A DNA stretch of 18,082 nucleotides from Chromera velia (GCA_018398765.1 JAHBMJ010002544.1:1-18082); one strand, 5' to 3'. Positions 8,497 to 17,204 are shown, counted from the stretch's first letter. Numbers and translations: made by a program. Notes: generated by a model from the letters alone, not told the origin.

Positions 8497-8554
8497 AGGT
8501 CCGACTTGAAGGCAAAAGTCTATTTATGAAGGCACAAGCCTGGGCCGCCGCTGG
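8497..8554 (-). repeat. 54-58-bp dispersed repeat, copy 2 (inverted relative to copy 1)
   Basis: The reverse complement of this stretch matches 2613-2666: it runs through CCAGCGGC, TAAATAGACTTTTGCC and CAAGTCGGACCT with few differences. Similarity outside the 58 bases is weak on both sides. Confidence 0.8.
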
Positions 8555-8771
8555 GAGTGTGATGACACCATCGGTTGTGAAGCCTCCTGGGGGGAATCGA
8601 GAGGCCAACGTGCTACAAACCACCTTAAGGAGCGATTTGACAGGTTTAAACCAGATAGGGGGAAGAAAGGGTGGAGGTAAGAAGAAACATAAAGGACCTG
8701 ATGTCGGAGGGAAAGGGGAGGAAGAGTCTGAATGGGGACAAAAGGGGCAGACAGGAAAAGAAGGTTGGTAA
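8526..8771 (+). CDS. Doubtful 81-residue Gly/Lys-rich ORF
   Basis: An ATG at 8526 opens an 81-residue frame with an Ala/Pro start and a strongly hydrophilic Gly/Lys/Glu second half. It begins inside the dispersed repeat; in copy 1 the matching ATG position is altered to AAG. GT/AG-like signals occur after it (an AG|GTTGGT near 8763 and CTTTCCTGTAG near 8802), so a spliced gene is conceivable. I recognise no domain and think a repeat-derived chance ORF is more likely. Confidence 0.18.
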   Translation: MKAQAWAAAGSVMTPSVVKPPGGNREANVLQTTLRSDLTGLNQIGGRKGGGKKKHKGPDVGGKGEEESEWGQKGQTGKEGW

Positions 8772-8964
8772 TACTCTTATCTTGTCGTTTTCTTTCCTGT
8801 AGATTTCTATCAATCTTCAGTCAGGGGGGCTCGGGTTTCAGGTCTGAGGTTAAACTTTGGATAGCAAGTTTACTAGCTCTTGAAACAAATAAAAGTGGGG
8901 TATTGGTTAGAGGGGGGGTTTTGAATAAAAGGGGCGCGTCTTCTTTTGTTTTTGTCCTTTTATA

Positions 8965-9277
8965 GGTTCCGAACAAATGGTGCCGTCGAGCGTCCTGCTC
9001 TTGTGCTACTGGGGGAGAAGGTAGGTAGAAGGGTTGGTTTGTTGTGTGCTATACAAGTTTTATCTTTTTTTTGGACTGGGTACCTCCGTCTGGCGTGCGT
9101 GCTTAAGACTAAAGCGTAGGGGCCGCCTAGTCTTGCAAGCCTTCAAATGCCGCATGAAACCTAGGTTGAGTGAGCGTTTTGTATGACATGGGGTTGTCCT
9201 CAAAGCCTTGTTAATGGCTTAGAGTCTGGCATCGTTGGATCTAGGATTTAACCCTCAATCATCATCATCATCATCAT
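8965..9277 (+). mobile_element. Possible 3' end of a retroelement, ending in (ATC)6
   Basis: A moderately GC-rich segment with no long ORF passes into ATTTAACCCTCA and then six ATC units at 9258-9277, after which the sequence becomes AT-rich spacer. Many non-LTR retrotransposons and SINEs end in a short tandem repeat of this kind. I see no second copy in the window and no clear target duplication, so the call rests only on the tail and the composition change. Confidence 0.25.
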
Positions 9278-9482
9278 ACCATTAACAGTTTTGTATTCAC
9301 AATAATTTGTAATGATCGTTCTGTTTCTAATTATAGTACAGACTCGTGTATCATTTTTATTTAGCAGTGTCTGCACAACTGGCTTCAACAAATTAACAGC
9401 AATCACTGGCAAGTGGCTTATACTATCATGCATGCACAGAAGTCTACACTGACTCTATAGTGTTACAACCTCAGTAAGTTTG
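9278..9482. other. AT-rich spacer
   Basis: No gene or repeat is recognised between the (ATC)n tail and the GC-rich island. Confidence 0.5.
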
Positions 9483-9705
9483 AAGGCACGCGTTTAGGGC
9501 TGGCCGGCACGCGGGCGAAATTTTGCCACCGTGCGGGCCGGCCCGCCTAGCGCATGGTGTGCCACGCCAGACTCCCCGCGCCATGTTTTCCGAGCGCCCT
9601 GTGTGCATGGCTTTCGTATGGGGGCCGCGGGGGGGTTCTAGGGGGTTTGGAGCATGCATGCAGCCTGCAAGGGGGCCGGGCAGCGCGAAAAAAAGTGTAG
9701 CGCCT
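9483..9705. other. GC-rich island with an inverted repeat at its left edge
   Basis: About 220 bases are sharply more GC-rich than either side. A stem of GGGCTGGCCGGCACG-type sequence at 9497-9514 pairs with 9529-9544 (about 14 of 16 positions), with a short loop containing AAATTTT. Both strands are open over about 60 codons, but the predicted peptides are Arg/Pro/Gly rich and look like composition effects. GCATGCATGC at 9652-9662 matches a word found also at 1394, 9429 and 13215. Confidence 0.6.
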
Positions 9706-9741
9706 CATACAATTGTTTGAGTTAGTGTAACAGTTCCTCAC

Positions 9742-9782
9742 GTTCCTTCTATCAACATATTCTCTAAACTTTTTATCCTGCT
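9742..9782. repeat. Diverged direct repeat, copy 1
   Basis: The segment starting GTTCCTTCTATCAAC and ending TTATCCTGCT resembles 10328-10367 (TTCTATCAAC, CTTCTCTAGACTT and TATCCTGCT), with a 2-base indel and several substitutions. Confidence 0.5.
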
Positions 9783-11224
9783 GACCTCCTGTCTAGACGT
9801 CAGTAGACGTCAGCATGCATTGTATATCTGAATGTGTCTGTGTGCATCTGTGTGCTGACGCTATGTCCTGCCGCTTCGCGTGTACGAAAGATTACAAAGG
9901 CTGCCTGTACATGTCATATTTGAAGATAATAGAAGACAAATTGAAGCTCTGTATATAAATTTACGTTTAACTAGTACGTTTAACATCGTTTACTCTCTTC
10001 GGCAACATGTTTAAATTTGTGAACAACATCTTACAATATCTGACTGTATATTGAAGTTGAAGTCATTTGGTTTGCCTCTGGATTCGCTTTGATTCGCTTA
10101 AATCGATTTGCTTGACTGCATTATACTGTATTAGACTGCATGTTACTGCATATCTAGGTTCGAGTGAAGTATAAAAGTTTATATAAGTTTATATATAGTT
10201 TTAGAATCAAAATAGGATTGAAACCTTGTTTGTGTCTATATATTTGTGCTAATTTATGCCGGATCTGAAAACATTTTATTCTCCCAGTCTCCGAACTTGT
10301 AAAGTATTACTTGAGTTAATGTTACTCGTATTCTTCTATCAACCTTCTCTAGACTTCCTATCCTGCTATTAAACCTCTTATATCAAGACAGCACTATGCT
10401 GCTAGATAGCAAGACAAAGGAACTACTTACAATTCATGCAATCAAAGTTGAATCACTTGTCTTTTATATTATTAATATGCATAGTTCGTCAGAACCTTAA
10501 AAACGGCTCCAAGTCACCGGCTTTAACGAACTCAAATCAATCAAATTCTATATCAAATTCTAGGTCAAATCAATTAATAAAGCGGAGAGATTCAAATTAA
10601 CGCCTAGATTAACGCTTTCTTTTATAGAGCCAAGAAAAAAAATGAATGAATTAAAGAAGGGTTGAAAAATTAAAAGGAAGAAGCCGAGAACAAGGCTGGG
10701 AAAACAGTAAAGAGAGAAGGAGAAAAAGAATATATTGGATGTTAAATTGGATGATAAACGAAACTCATTTCATGCTTCTTTTTCCTATGATTCAGTCTTT
10801 ATGATCATGCGTTGTCGAAGTCAAGTGACTAGCCTCAGTTATGTCGCCTCGCGTGTCGCGGAGATTCTTCTATTTGTCTGTTCTAAAAGCAAGGTTGTCA
10901 AACATCGCTAGCAGAAATTGTCAGAAAATTTCACACTCTCCTGACCCTGACCAATGGCGTACGAACTATAGCTGAGGATTATTCATTCGGCTGGTCATTC
11001 ACTGGGTCATTCAATGAACAGATTTTGCATGAGGTCAGGGTATTTTGGTGAGTGGACTTTGAGTTGGCCTGGCTTTACAAATTGAATTGCGTTCCACAAT
11101 TGAGAAAAGAAACAAATCATGACAATCTTGCAAACAGAAAGGCAGATGGATGGAAAAGCGGACACAGCCTGACAATAGGCGTATCAGGGAGCCAATCTGG
11201 TGGTCCTCCATCTGATCAATTAAA
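9783..11224. other. AT-rich spacer with minor tandem duplications
   Basis: No gene recognised. Small repeats seen: AGACGTCAGT twice near 9796-9815, TACGTTTAAC twice at 9962-9984, AGTTTATATA twice near 10177-10198, and three copies of a 12-bp TCAAATTCTATA-type unit at 10541-10570. No RNA gene signature is apparent. Confidence 0.5.
10328..10367. repeat. Diverged direct repeat, copy 2
   Basis: This is the partner of 9742-9782 in the same orientation, about 585 bases away. The two could be ends of an old insertion or two fragments of one dispersed repeat. Confidence 0.5.
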
Positions 11225-11254
11225 TTGAATTCATATGTCTTAATTGAAATTCGA

Positions 11255-12151
11255 TCACAAAGCCGGGTACCCGTCGTGTTTCTTCCCGATTGTCACAGGA
11301 ATCTCGGGGTGCACGTCTCTGTCTGGCAGGATCACGCGTGCCCCTCCTTGGATGCCCACAGCGTCCTTATAGAGCACACTGATGGACAAGCCCAACAGAG
11401 CCACTGCCGGGAAAACTCCCACAATCAGGCACAGGAGTCCGGCAATGATGAGCAGAATGCCGTAGACGATGAGGGCAAACATGTTGCAGCAGCAGTTGAA
11501 CACAGAAATCTTCAGAGACCCCACTACGCACTGCCAGGCTGACAAGTCAGGTCGGTCGACTGCGAAGTCGATGGAGAAAATTAACAGAATCATCCAAAGA
11601 CCTGCCAAAATCCCCAGCACAGCCATCACAATGGAGATTGTCAACTGCGCAGTGCTGGGCTCTCCATCCCTCCCCCCCCCGTCTGACTCTGTACCCACTC
11701 CTACCAGTCCAAAACGGACGAACCCGAGAATAATGTACGGAAAGTAGTTGAAGAACCACAACGTGACCATGCGAAGAGAAAATGCATTCGCACTCCAGAA
11801 GAACCTGCAATAGGGTACCGCATCCACCCTTGCCTTTCCATTGGCATCCTCCTTCAGCTCCACACAGACCAGGGTTGCATACGTGAAGCAGCCCAGACAG
11901 CAGAACAAAACAGGCCCCATGATGACCAGCAGGATGGCTGCAGTCAGGGTCCATGCGAAAGGCGCGCCAGGGGGATTGAAGGTCAACCCGAGGTTCACCA
12001 CAATTTCAAGGAGGAACAGGAGCACAACAGTCCCGATGAACTGCCAAGGCCTCAGCCTGAATGCCCGCCATGCTTGCATAAACACCCCACTCCACGGGCA
12101 CAAACAGCACCTGTCCCATTCGCCCTTCCCTTGAACCTGAGTGTTGTTCAC
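11255..12151 (-). CDS. Polytopic membrane protein, DUF975-like, uncharacterised
   Basis: This is the best protein-coding gene here: 298 codons open without an intron, ending in TGA. The residues predict about six membrane helices at roughly 38-57, 70-95, 125-148, 170-195, 222-243 and 245-262, with a Gly/Asp/Glu-rich loop at 152-168 and a hydrophilic tail after 263. An AWRAFRLRPWQFIG start to helix 1 and an ISVLYKDAVG end to the last helix resemble bacterial DUF975-type integral membrane proteins, often about 200-300 residues, of unknown function. No catalytic motif is seen. The frame opens with GTG at 12149-12151, an unlikely eukaryotic start; an in-frame TAA lies just upstream at 12161-12163. 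The first ATG is codon 25 (12077-12079), at the edge of helix 1. Alternatively an upstream exon joins at an acceptor-like CACTCAG near 12137. Cys-rich stretches (CCLC, CCLGC, NCCCN) are notable. Location in the cell is not predictable. Confidence 0.72.
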   Translation of the reverse strand: MNNTQVQGKGEWDRCCLCPWSGVFMQAWRAFRLRPWQFIGTVVLLFLLEIVVNLGLTFNPPGAPFAWTLTAAILLVIMGPVLFCCLGCFTYATLVCVELKEDANGKARVDAVPYCRFFWSANAFSLRMVTLWFFNYFPYIILGFVRFGLVGVGTESDGGGRDGEPSTAQLTISIVMAVLGILAGLWMILLIFSIDFAVDRPDLSAWQCVVGSLKISVFNCCCNMFALIVYGILLIIAGLLCLIVGVFPAVALLGLSISVLYKDAVGIQGGARVILPDRDVHPEIPVTIGKKHDGYPAL

Positions 12152-12581
12152 CAGTCTTTTTTATTAAACGGAGACGGTGGCTTGCACTACTAGCAGCCTC
12201 TTTGTGCCAAGTCTGGCCTTGTTGGACCAAGCGGAATGAATCCGAACCTTTGCCAATGCTGTCAGCTTAAGAGTGACGCTATCAATTCATCTTTGTAGAG
12301 CTCCGACAGACCATTCTGGTCACGCAGACAGTCTGTCGTCGGAATGGATCGACCACATGCATCGATCTCAATTTTCTTTTTTTTTTGCATATGCATTATA
12401 GGTAATCTCAATCATAAATGGACATCGTATAGGGACTTTATATATATTGAGAAAAAAACAATAAATCTCTAAAAAAATAGATAGAAATCAGCCACATAAG
12501 TATTAATTTTATTTTAAATAGAGAACTTAGTAATGACCCACAAAAAGTATAAAAACACTCAAATGTCTGTTATTTTCTAAA
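12152..12581. other. Spacer upstream of the membrane-protein gene
   Basis: No recognisable gene. It would hold the promoter, or upstream exon, of the minus-strand membrane-protein gene, but I see no clear TATA box or splice donor. A T run at 12376-12385 and A/T words follow to 12520. Confidence 0.4.
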
Positions 12582-12845
12582 TTAAGTCTCCGCACGAGCT
12601 TCTGCACGGGCAGCGCACTGACCATCCTGCAGGCACCCGATGTTTCTGAGGTCTCTTCGGTAGATGTCACATGCATTGTGAGGCTGTCCAACGCCTCTAC
12701 GGGGAGGCAAAGTGGGAAGAGCAACTGAACAACTTCTTGCACCACCACACTCTTTTATACACCCCCCACAACAAAAACAGCGGCCACACATATGCACCCA
12801 CAACAAAGGCAATCCATAGAGCCATATTCCGTCCTCATCAACCAT
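12582..12845 (-). CDS. Doubtful 87-residue cysteine-rich ORF
   Basis: A minus-strand ATG at 12843-12845 opens 87 codons to TAA at 12582-12584. Ten cysteines occur, clustered in MCGRCFCCGGCIKECGG near residues 19-35, with more near residues 39, 59, 71 and 77. A hydrophobic N-terminal part (residues 8-18) could act as a weak signal or anchor. The pattern is not a zinc finger or toxin fold that I recognise. A second minus-strand frame is also open over 12527-12748, which weakens the case. A short secreted or metal-binding protein is possible; chance is as likely. Confidence 0.22.
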   Translation of the reverse strand: MVDEDGIWLYGLPLLWVHMCGRCFCCGGCIKECGGARSCSVALPTLPPRRGVGQPHNACDIYRRDLRNIGCLQDGQCAARAEARAET

Positions 12846-13934
12846 CCGAGCCTTCCACTCGGGCCCATAGGTAAAAACGAGACCTCACGTCCCGCACTTA
12901 GATTTTCTTGAAAGGATAGGTCCATTTTATAATCTGCCCTTTCACATATTCTATTGCATAAAAAGCACCTGTGAAATTAGCCTCCACTTCGTAAGTGATT
13001 TATGATTGGCAGCCTATGTTTCTAGAAATGATATAAAAAATTTGTTCCATAGTTCTTTTTTTATCATTACAATGTCTTCTTACACAAAGTTTCAGCCTCT
13101 AACAGTTACTCCATACCAATTATGAGAACGAGTTTTTTGTGGAAAAATGCTGGTCTCCTATGCAGAGGGGGGGGCAAAAAGCACCCCACTCGCCCCCGGC
13201 ATGCGGATTACCTGATGCATGCATGCATGCAATTGTAAGGCCTGCATGGTCGCTCGCGAGGCGCGTACGCAAGTTAATTGCATATATATCAAACGCATGG
13301 CGCAAAATGTACTAAATAAACAACTCTAGGAACAACTTGGAACAACTCGAGAATCCGATCATTGCCTCTCTTCCCTTCATCTGGTTCTCCTATCCTGCAG
13401 TTGGGGGCATGAGTGATAAGCCAAGCATTGAAAGTAATCGATGAACAGACGTGTTTTTAGACAATCGGACAAACTAGGCTAGATCTGCCCCTTATATATG
13501 GGGACTAATGGGGACACAGCATACATAACAAAACCTCTAATCATCATTACGAGAGTACATATCCAAAAAAAGGGCTATAATTAATAATTTAATAACTTAA
13601 TTGAACCTATTCCAAAACTGGTTACCAATTTTGTAGTTACGGTACTAGTGTTCCAATGGTAGTAGTAGTAGCTAAAAACAGGTAGATATAGCCACATTCT
13701 AAGCCAAACTTAACCTACAAAACCAATTTTAGATTAGTAAAACTCAATGTTCATCATTTTATGACTAAACTCTATTATTATTAAACCAGTATATCATTAA
13801 TATGTACAGCATATTATGCTGCATATATTATTTGAGTATGATCATTTTAGGGCTTTAAACTGCTAATAAGTCAAGTGGTTAGGCTTTAAAATATAGGCCT
13901 AACAACTGTCTTTACCAGAGTTTTTGCTTAAAGT
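12846..13934. other. AT-rich spacer with a (GCAT)n run
   Basis: No gene seen. ATGCATGCATGCATGC lies at 13215-13230 inside a short, more GC-rich stretch (13165-13275). The words GGTTACC and GGTAGTAGTAGT near 13620-13672 belong in style to the foldback repeat that follows. Confidence 0.5.
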
Positions 13935-14378
13935 ACTATGGTAGTGGTAGATATGGGTACACGCCTTCAAGTCTGCTGGTTACCATCTCATGGTTATACC
14001 AAACTGATGGTAACTCGCTACTGGCTTAAAAAGGCCGGTAGTAACTCCTCACCGTACTGTGTCTTTTTTTCGGTGCAGAGCACGCTAGGATATTGTGCAA
14101 TGCCCTTTAATCGATTTGTTTTCTTCTGTGTTCTTGTCAATATCCGAGGCTTGCATTAACTTACATTCAAGATAAGATGGACATTGTAGTATTAAACCAT
14201 CATTAAAGATCATCATCAATGAATCGATTATCATCACTAAGATCGTGATCTTTATCTACTTTTATTATATACTGTGCTGCTAGGAGTAAGTTCCGAGTAA
14301 CTACCGGCCCTTCTCAGAAAGCTTTGGGTTACCATCAAATTGATAACCAAAATCTGAAGGGAGTACCGCTACCATGGT
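13935..14378. mobile_element. Diverged foldback (inverted-repeat) element
   Basis: The left arm 13935-14047 and right arm 14295-14378 are reverse-complementary in blocks: CTATGGTAGTGGTA against TACCGCTACCATGG at the outer ends, CTGATGGTAAC against GTTACCATCAAA in the middle, and GGCCGGTAGTAACTC against GAGTAACTACCGGCC at the inner ends. About 250 bases separate the arms. GGTTAC/GTAACC words recur throughout. I found no clear target duplication, so it may be an old MITE or a locally formed inverted repeat. Confidence 0.6.
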
Positions 14379-14716
14379 AATCTGGCCATATCTGGCCACA
14401 AATGTATTAAATCCTAGTGTTAAATCAGGATCTAATATATATAATAGGAGAAACACATCTTTAAAAACTGTATACGATGTTACGTATGACGTAAAAAAGA
14501 TTATTTTTCAATTTATGTTACCTAATTAAATTTTTTCCATAATATCAAAAACTTAAATTTAACTTACACATATTTGTAGATATAAGAGAACTTTGCAATA
14601 AATCTATCAGACTTTGATATTTGTTTTACCCACTAGTTTGTCTAGCTTATAAAAGAACGATTACCACTGTTTTGGTTACTAAAACAACGGTAATCAATGT
14701 GACTCTCTATGATTAC
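14379..14716. other. Spacer between foldback repeat and LINE fragment
   Basis: It is AT-rich, with TATCTGGCCA repeated twice near 14387-14400. A further inverted repeat lies at 14660-14696 (GATTACCACTGTTTT against AAAACAACGGTAATC), using the same motif family as the foldback element. Confidence 0.5.
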
Positions 14717-15875
14717 CGCTTGGGGGTGGCAGAGAGGGCACTCGGGGGGGTCATTGAGCTTTGTGTTTCTCTTGGTCGTCTCTCCGTAACTTCAAAAATT
14801 ATGCTCTTTCGGGGCCTGTGGATTCCTGTGGCCCTTTACGGGCTAGAAGCGTTTTCCCTCAGTCAGGCAGACATGAAAGCGTTAGATGATTTGCAACTAC
14901 GTTTTGTTAGATGGGTTTTTGGCCTTCTCCGCAATTCGTTTCATGTCCCCTCCCTCTTCATCTCCGGCCTTTGCCCGATACGGGCTATCTTGACTGAAAG
15001 AGTGGGGGGTTTTTTACGTAACCTTAGAGTCTCCTTAACATCCCATTGTGTGCCCGCTGGCTTTTTAGATCTCTGCAAAGACGGCTTTTATGGCGATTGG
15101 TGGAGGTCCATCAAGCTGTTGGTGGGACCTTTCGCTCTTGAACTCTTCTCTGTCAAGGGGGTGCCTTCGGGCCCGGGAGAGAAAGCTGCATTAAAAAGAA
15201 AGCTTGCGGTAGAAGGGTCCTGGAGAGGTAAGGAGGCACAAGAATGGTTGGACGACTGGTTTGTAGCTACCTCCCGTTCTTTGCAAAAAGAGGGCCGGCA
15301 GGGCAGGGGAGGGCAGGCAGGATGGGGGGGGGGTTTTCCTAACGGAGTGAGGCCTTCGGTCTTCCAAGTCGAATATCCGTCTAGACAGCGCTTGGCCCGT
15401 CTTGTCATGGGAGGATGGACCGGCTCAAGCGGGCAGCGTGTTCCTATGGTTCGATTTCTCCCTAGGAGGCTGCTCTATTCGGAGGCCAACGTCAGGCCGA
15501 TTGCCCGTGCACTGTTAGGGGGGGGGGGGNGGGGGGGGGGGGGGAGTTCCGAACGGGGAGGTAGTCTAAGAAACGGTCTGCGAGCACTGCCCCCTCGATT
15601 TGCATAGGCGTGGCCATCTGAATGATGTTGTCCATAAGTTGATTGAATGCAAAGGGACCGAAAGGGAGAGGGGACGCATGAATAGGCTTTTGGATGAAGT
15701 AAGAGACACTCGTTCTAAGTCGGACTTGATCGTGTGGGCACAACAAATGGCTAAGCAGCAGTTGGGACGGGGTGTGAGCGAAAATGAGAAGAAAGTGAGG
15801 GAGATCTTCATACTTCTCCTCGAAAAGCACCCTGTTGCAGCCGCACAGGCGATCTCCGATTGCCTTCGTAAGTAG
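14717..15875 (+). pseudogene. 5'-truncated non-LTR (LINE) reverse transcriptase, C-terminal part, broken
   Basis: Homology-like sequence starts near 14717. It shows the connection region after the polymerase core: a Lys-rich helix start, then IPVALYGLEAFSL, a LDDLQLRFVRWVFGL helix, and a GLCPIRA-type helix, all typical of LINE ORF2 proteins. The catalytic core with YADD is absent, so the copy is 5'-truncated, as usual for LINE inserts. The frame runs to a G run at 15518-15544 that contains an N at 15530. Beyond it the matching frame has shifted, passes one TAA at 15568-15570, and then encodes a zinc knuckle (CEHC, fourteen residues, then HKLIEC) and a Lys/Glu-rich helical tail ending at TAG 15873-15875. 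That C-x2-C-x14-H-x4-C knuckle is a standard LINE C-terminal feature. The frameshift may be an assembly or sequencing error at the G run; the TAA is a real break unless also an error. Clade not determined. Confidence 0.8.
15518..15544. repeat. Poly-G run with an ambiguous base
   Basis: Twenty-seven positions are all G apart from N at 15530. It sits exactly where the reverse-transcriptase frame shifts, so its true length is uncertain. Confidence 0.9.
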
Positions 15876-15897
15876 CTGTGTGTGTTTCCTCAGTCTG

Positions 15898-15917
15898 CCC
15901 TTCTTTCTCTTTTCTTC

Positions 15918-15952
<35 letters not shown>

Positions 15953-15969
15953 TTTTTCTTCCTTTCTTC

Positions 15970-16004
<35 letters not shown>

Positions 16005-16012
16005 TTCCCTCA
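15898..16012. repeat. (CTTT)n microsatellite
   Basis: Nearly pure CTTT units run in two blocks, about 15918-15951 and 15969-16005, separated and flanked by CTTCC variants. Long Lys/Arg/Glu ORFs on the minus strand and Phe/Leu/Ser ORFs on the plus strand come from it. Confidence 0.95.
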
Positions 16013-16111
16013 CTTCCTCTCACTCTTTCCCTGTCATTGTTCATGATTCTTGACGACCGTACTTATTTTTGAGGGGAATATTTCGTTATGTCTGTCCGAG
16101 TGTGTTTCATC

Positions 16112-16112
<1 letters not shown>

Positions 16113-16147
<35 letters not shown>

Positions 16148-16164
16148 GGATTGATTGATTGATT
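16113..16164. repeat. (GATT)13 microsatellite
   Basis: Thirteen 4-base units, one of them changed to GATG. The same unit occurs at 1430-1446. Confidence 0.95.
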
Positions 16165-16510
16165 AAGGAACAAACAAAGGCAGAACGGAATTAATTGGGG
16201 GATAAGCGAAAAGCATATGGGGAGGAAACGCGAGACGGACGACCTCATGAGGCCCAGGCTGCGGGGCTCGGATGGTACCCCTCGTGTAAGCGCGGGAGGC
16301 GGTAGGAGGTGACGGGCTCGAGCCTGCATGGGTACGGGGGGGCGCGCGGGGCGCTCGTGCTCGTGCGGTTCACAAGCGGGTCTACGAGCGGGGTGCATAC
16401 TACGTACGGCGTCTCCGTTCTTCTCCTTTTTTCTCCCCTTTTTAAATTTCTTTATCATGCTTACTACTCACAATTTCACTCCCCTGGAAAACAAGTTGTG
16501 CCTCAGGGAC
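16165..16510. other. GC-rich spacer then T-rich spacer
   Basis: Positions about 16210-16400 are GC-rich with GGGGCGCG-type words; 16420-16450 is T/C-rich. Overlapping short ORFs on both strands have Arg/Gly/Pro composition and no recognised domain. Confidence 0.45.
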
Positions 16511-16566
16511 GAACCGACCGAACCAACTGAACTGACTGAACTGACCAAACTGCAGGAACTGAACTG
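16511..16566. repeat. Imperfect GAACTGACT-type tandem repeat
   Basis: Words of the form GAACCGACC, GAACTGACT and GAACTGA recur about six times in a row with small variation. Confidence 0.7.
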
Positions 16567-16812
16567 AGAGAGAAACCTTTGCTTGTACGTCTTCGGCAGA
16601 AAAGATAGGGAATCAAAGGAGATTGGGAGTTCTGATCTTTTTTTCTCTCCGTCTCCTCCCGTTCCACCTCGGGTGATTTTCTTTAGAGGTCATCTGATAG
16701 ATCTCTAACTGACACGAAGTGACAGAAGGAATCTCACTGGCCCGTTACCCTTGGAGGAAAAAAAAGATACAAAAACAGAGGAGTCCGTCTCTGTCCTTTC
16801 TATTCCCCCTAA

Positions 16813-17061
16813 AGTATTTGTTTTTTCCCTTTCCTTCTCGTTTCCCCCTCCGCTCGGGCGTGCCAGTGCTGTTTTGGCGCTTTGATTGGTCATGGGGACC
16901 CTCTTCCGGGCGAAATGCAGGCCGTCCTCGATCGTCTCAAGGGTAGGATAGTGTTATGTCATACTTTGAAAGCAAAGGAGACGACAGTAGTTTTAAAGGC
17001 GCGTGGAAGCGCCTTATTGAGGAGGGGGCATATGTTACGGTCTACTCAGACTGCAACTTAA
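16813..17061 (+). pseudogene. Possible exon or coding remnant, unidentified
   Basis: Two frames look protein-like. One is open from 16813 to TAA 17059-17061 and contains PLPGEMQAVLDRLKGRIVLC. The other starts at the ATG at 16956, runs 37 codons and contains AWKRLIEEGAYVTVYSDC. A pyrimidine tract ending GTGCCAG at 16866 looks like a 3' splice acceptor, and another acceptor-like CTTTGGCAG ends at 17107. I cannot name a family for either frame. It may be one or two exons of a decayed gene or retroelement. A perfect hairpin (AAGGCGC/GCGCCTT) sits inside at about 16997-17016. Confidence 0.28.
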
Positions 17062-17129
17062 GTCTTTGATTATTCTGAGACGTTTTGCTGTCTATGTCCT
17101 TTGGCAGACATCAGGAGAATCACAATCGA

Positions 17130-17204
17130 TGAAATGTAAGCACTGCCAGCTGGTAGACTGAGAAGCGGAAGGTCTCAGGTTCGATTTCTACCTCCATCTC
17201 TTTT
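17130..17204 (+). ncRNA. tRNA-derived (SINE-like) pol III unit, degenerate
   Basis: An A-box-like TGCCAGCTGGTAG at 17144-17156 is followed by a B-box-like GGTTCGATTTC at 17178-17188 and a TTTT terminator at 17201-17204. The order, and the AAGGTCTCAGGTTCGA context, match tRNA genes and tRNA-derived SINE heads. The A-to-B distance is about 9 nt shorter than in a normal tRNA, the acceptor pairing (GATGAAA against CTCCATC) has mismatches and the T stem is poor, so it is not a functional tRNA. A SINE head or tRNA pseudogene is the best reading. Confidence 0.45.

Noticed and set aside
11469-12230. Other ORFs over the membrane-protein gene on both strands (for example 11547-11954 minus and 11841-12134 plus)
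   Set aside because: They are out-of-frame shadows; only the 298-codon frame has the ordered hydrophobic helices of a real protein.
15868-15893. A 26-nt intron (GTAAGT to CTCAG) at the end of the LINE frame
   Set aside because: Too short for ordinary spliceosomal introns, and the frame already ends in a stop at the expected place for a LINE ORF2.
15492-16053. Lys/Arg/Glu-repeat ORFs on the minus strand and Phe/Ser ORFs on the plus strand
   Set aside because: Direct translation of the (CTTT)n microsatellite and its flank.
16997-17016. Perfect 7-bp GC-rich hairpin as a bacterial-type terminator
   Set aside because: No T run follows it and the window is eukaryotic; it is not the histone 3' stem-loop either.
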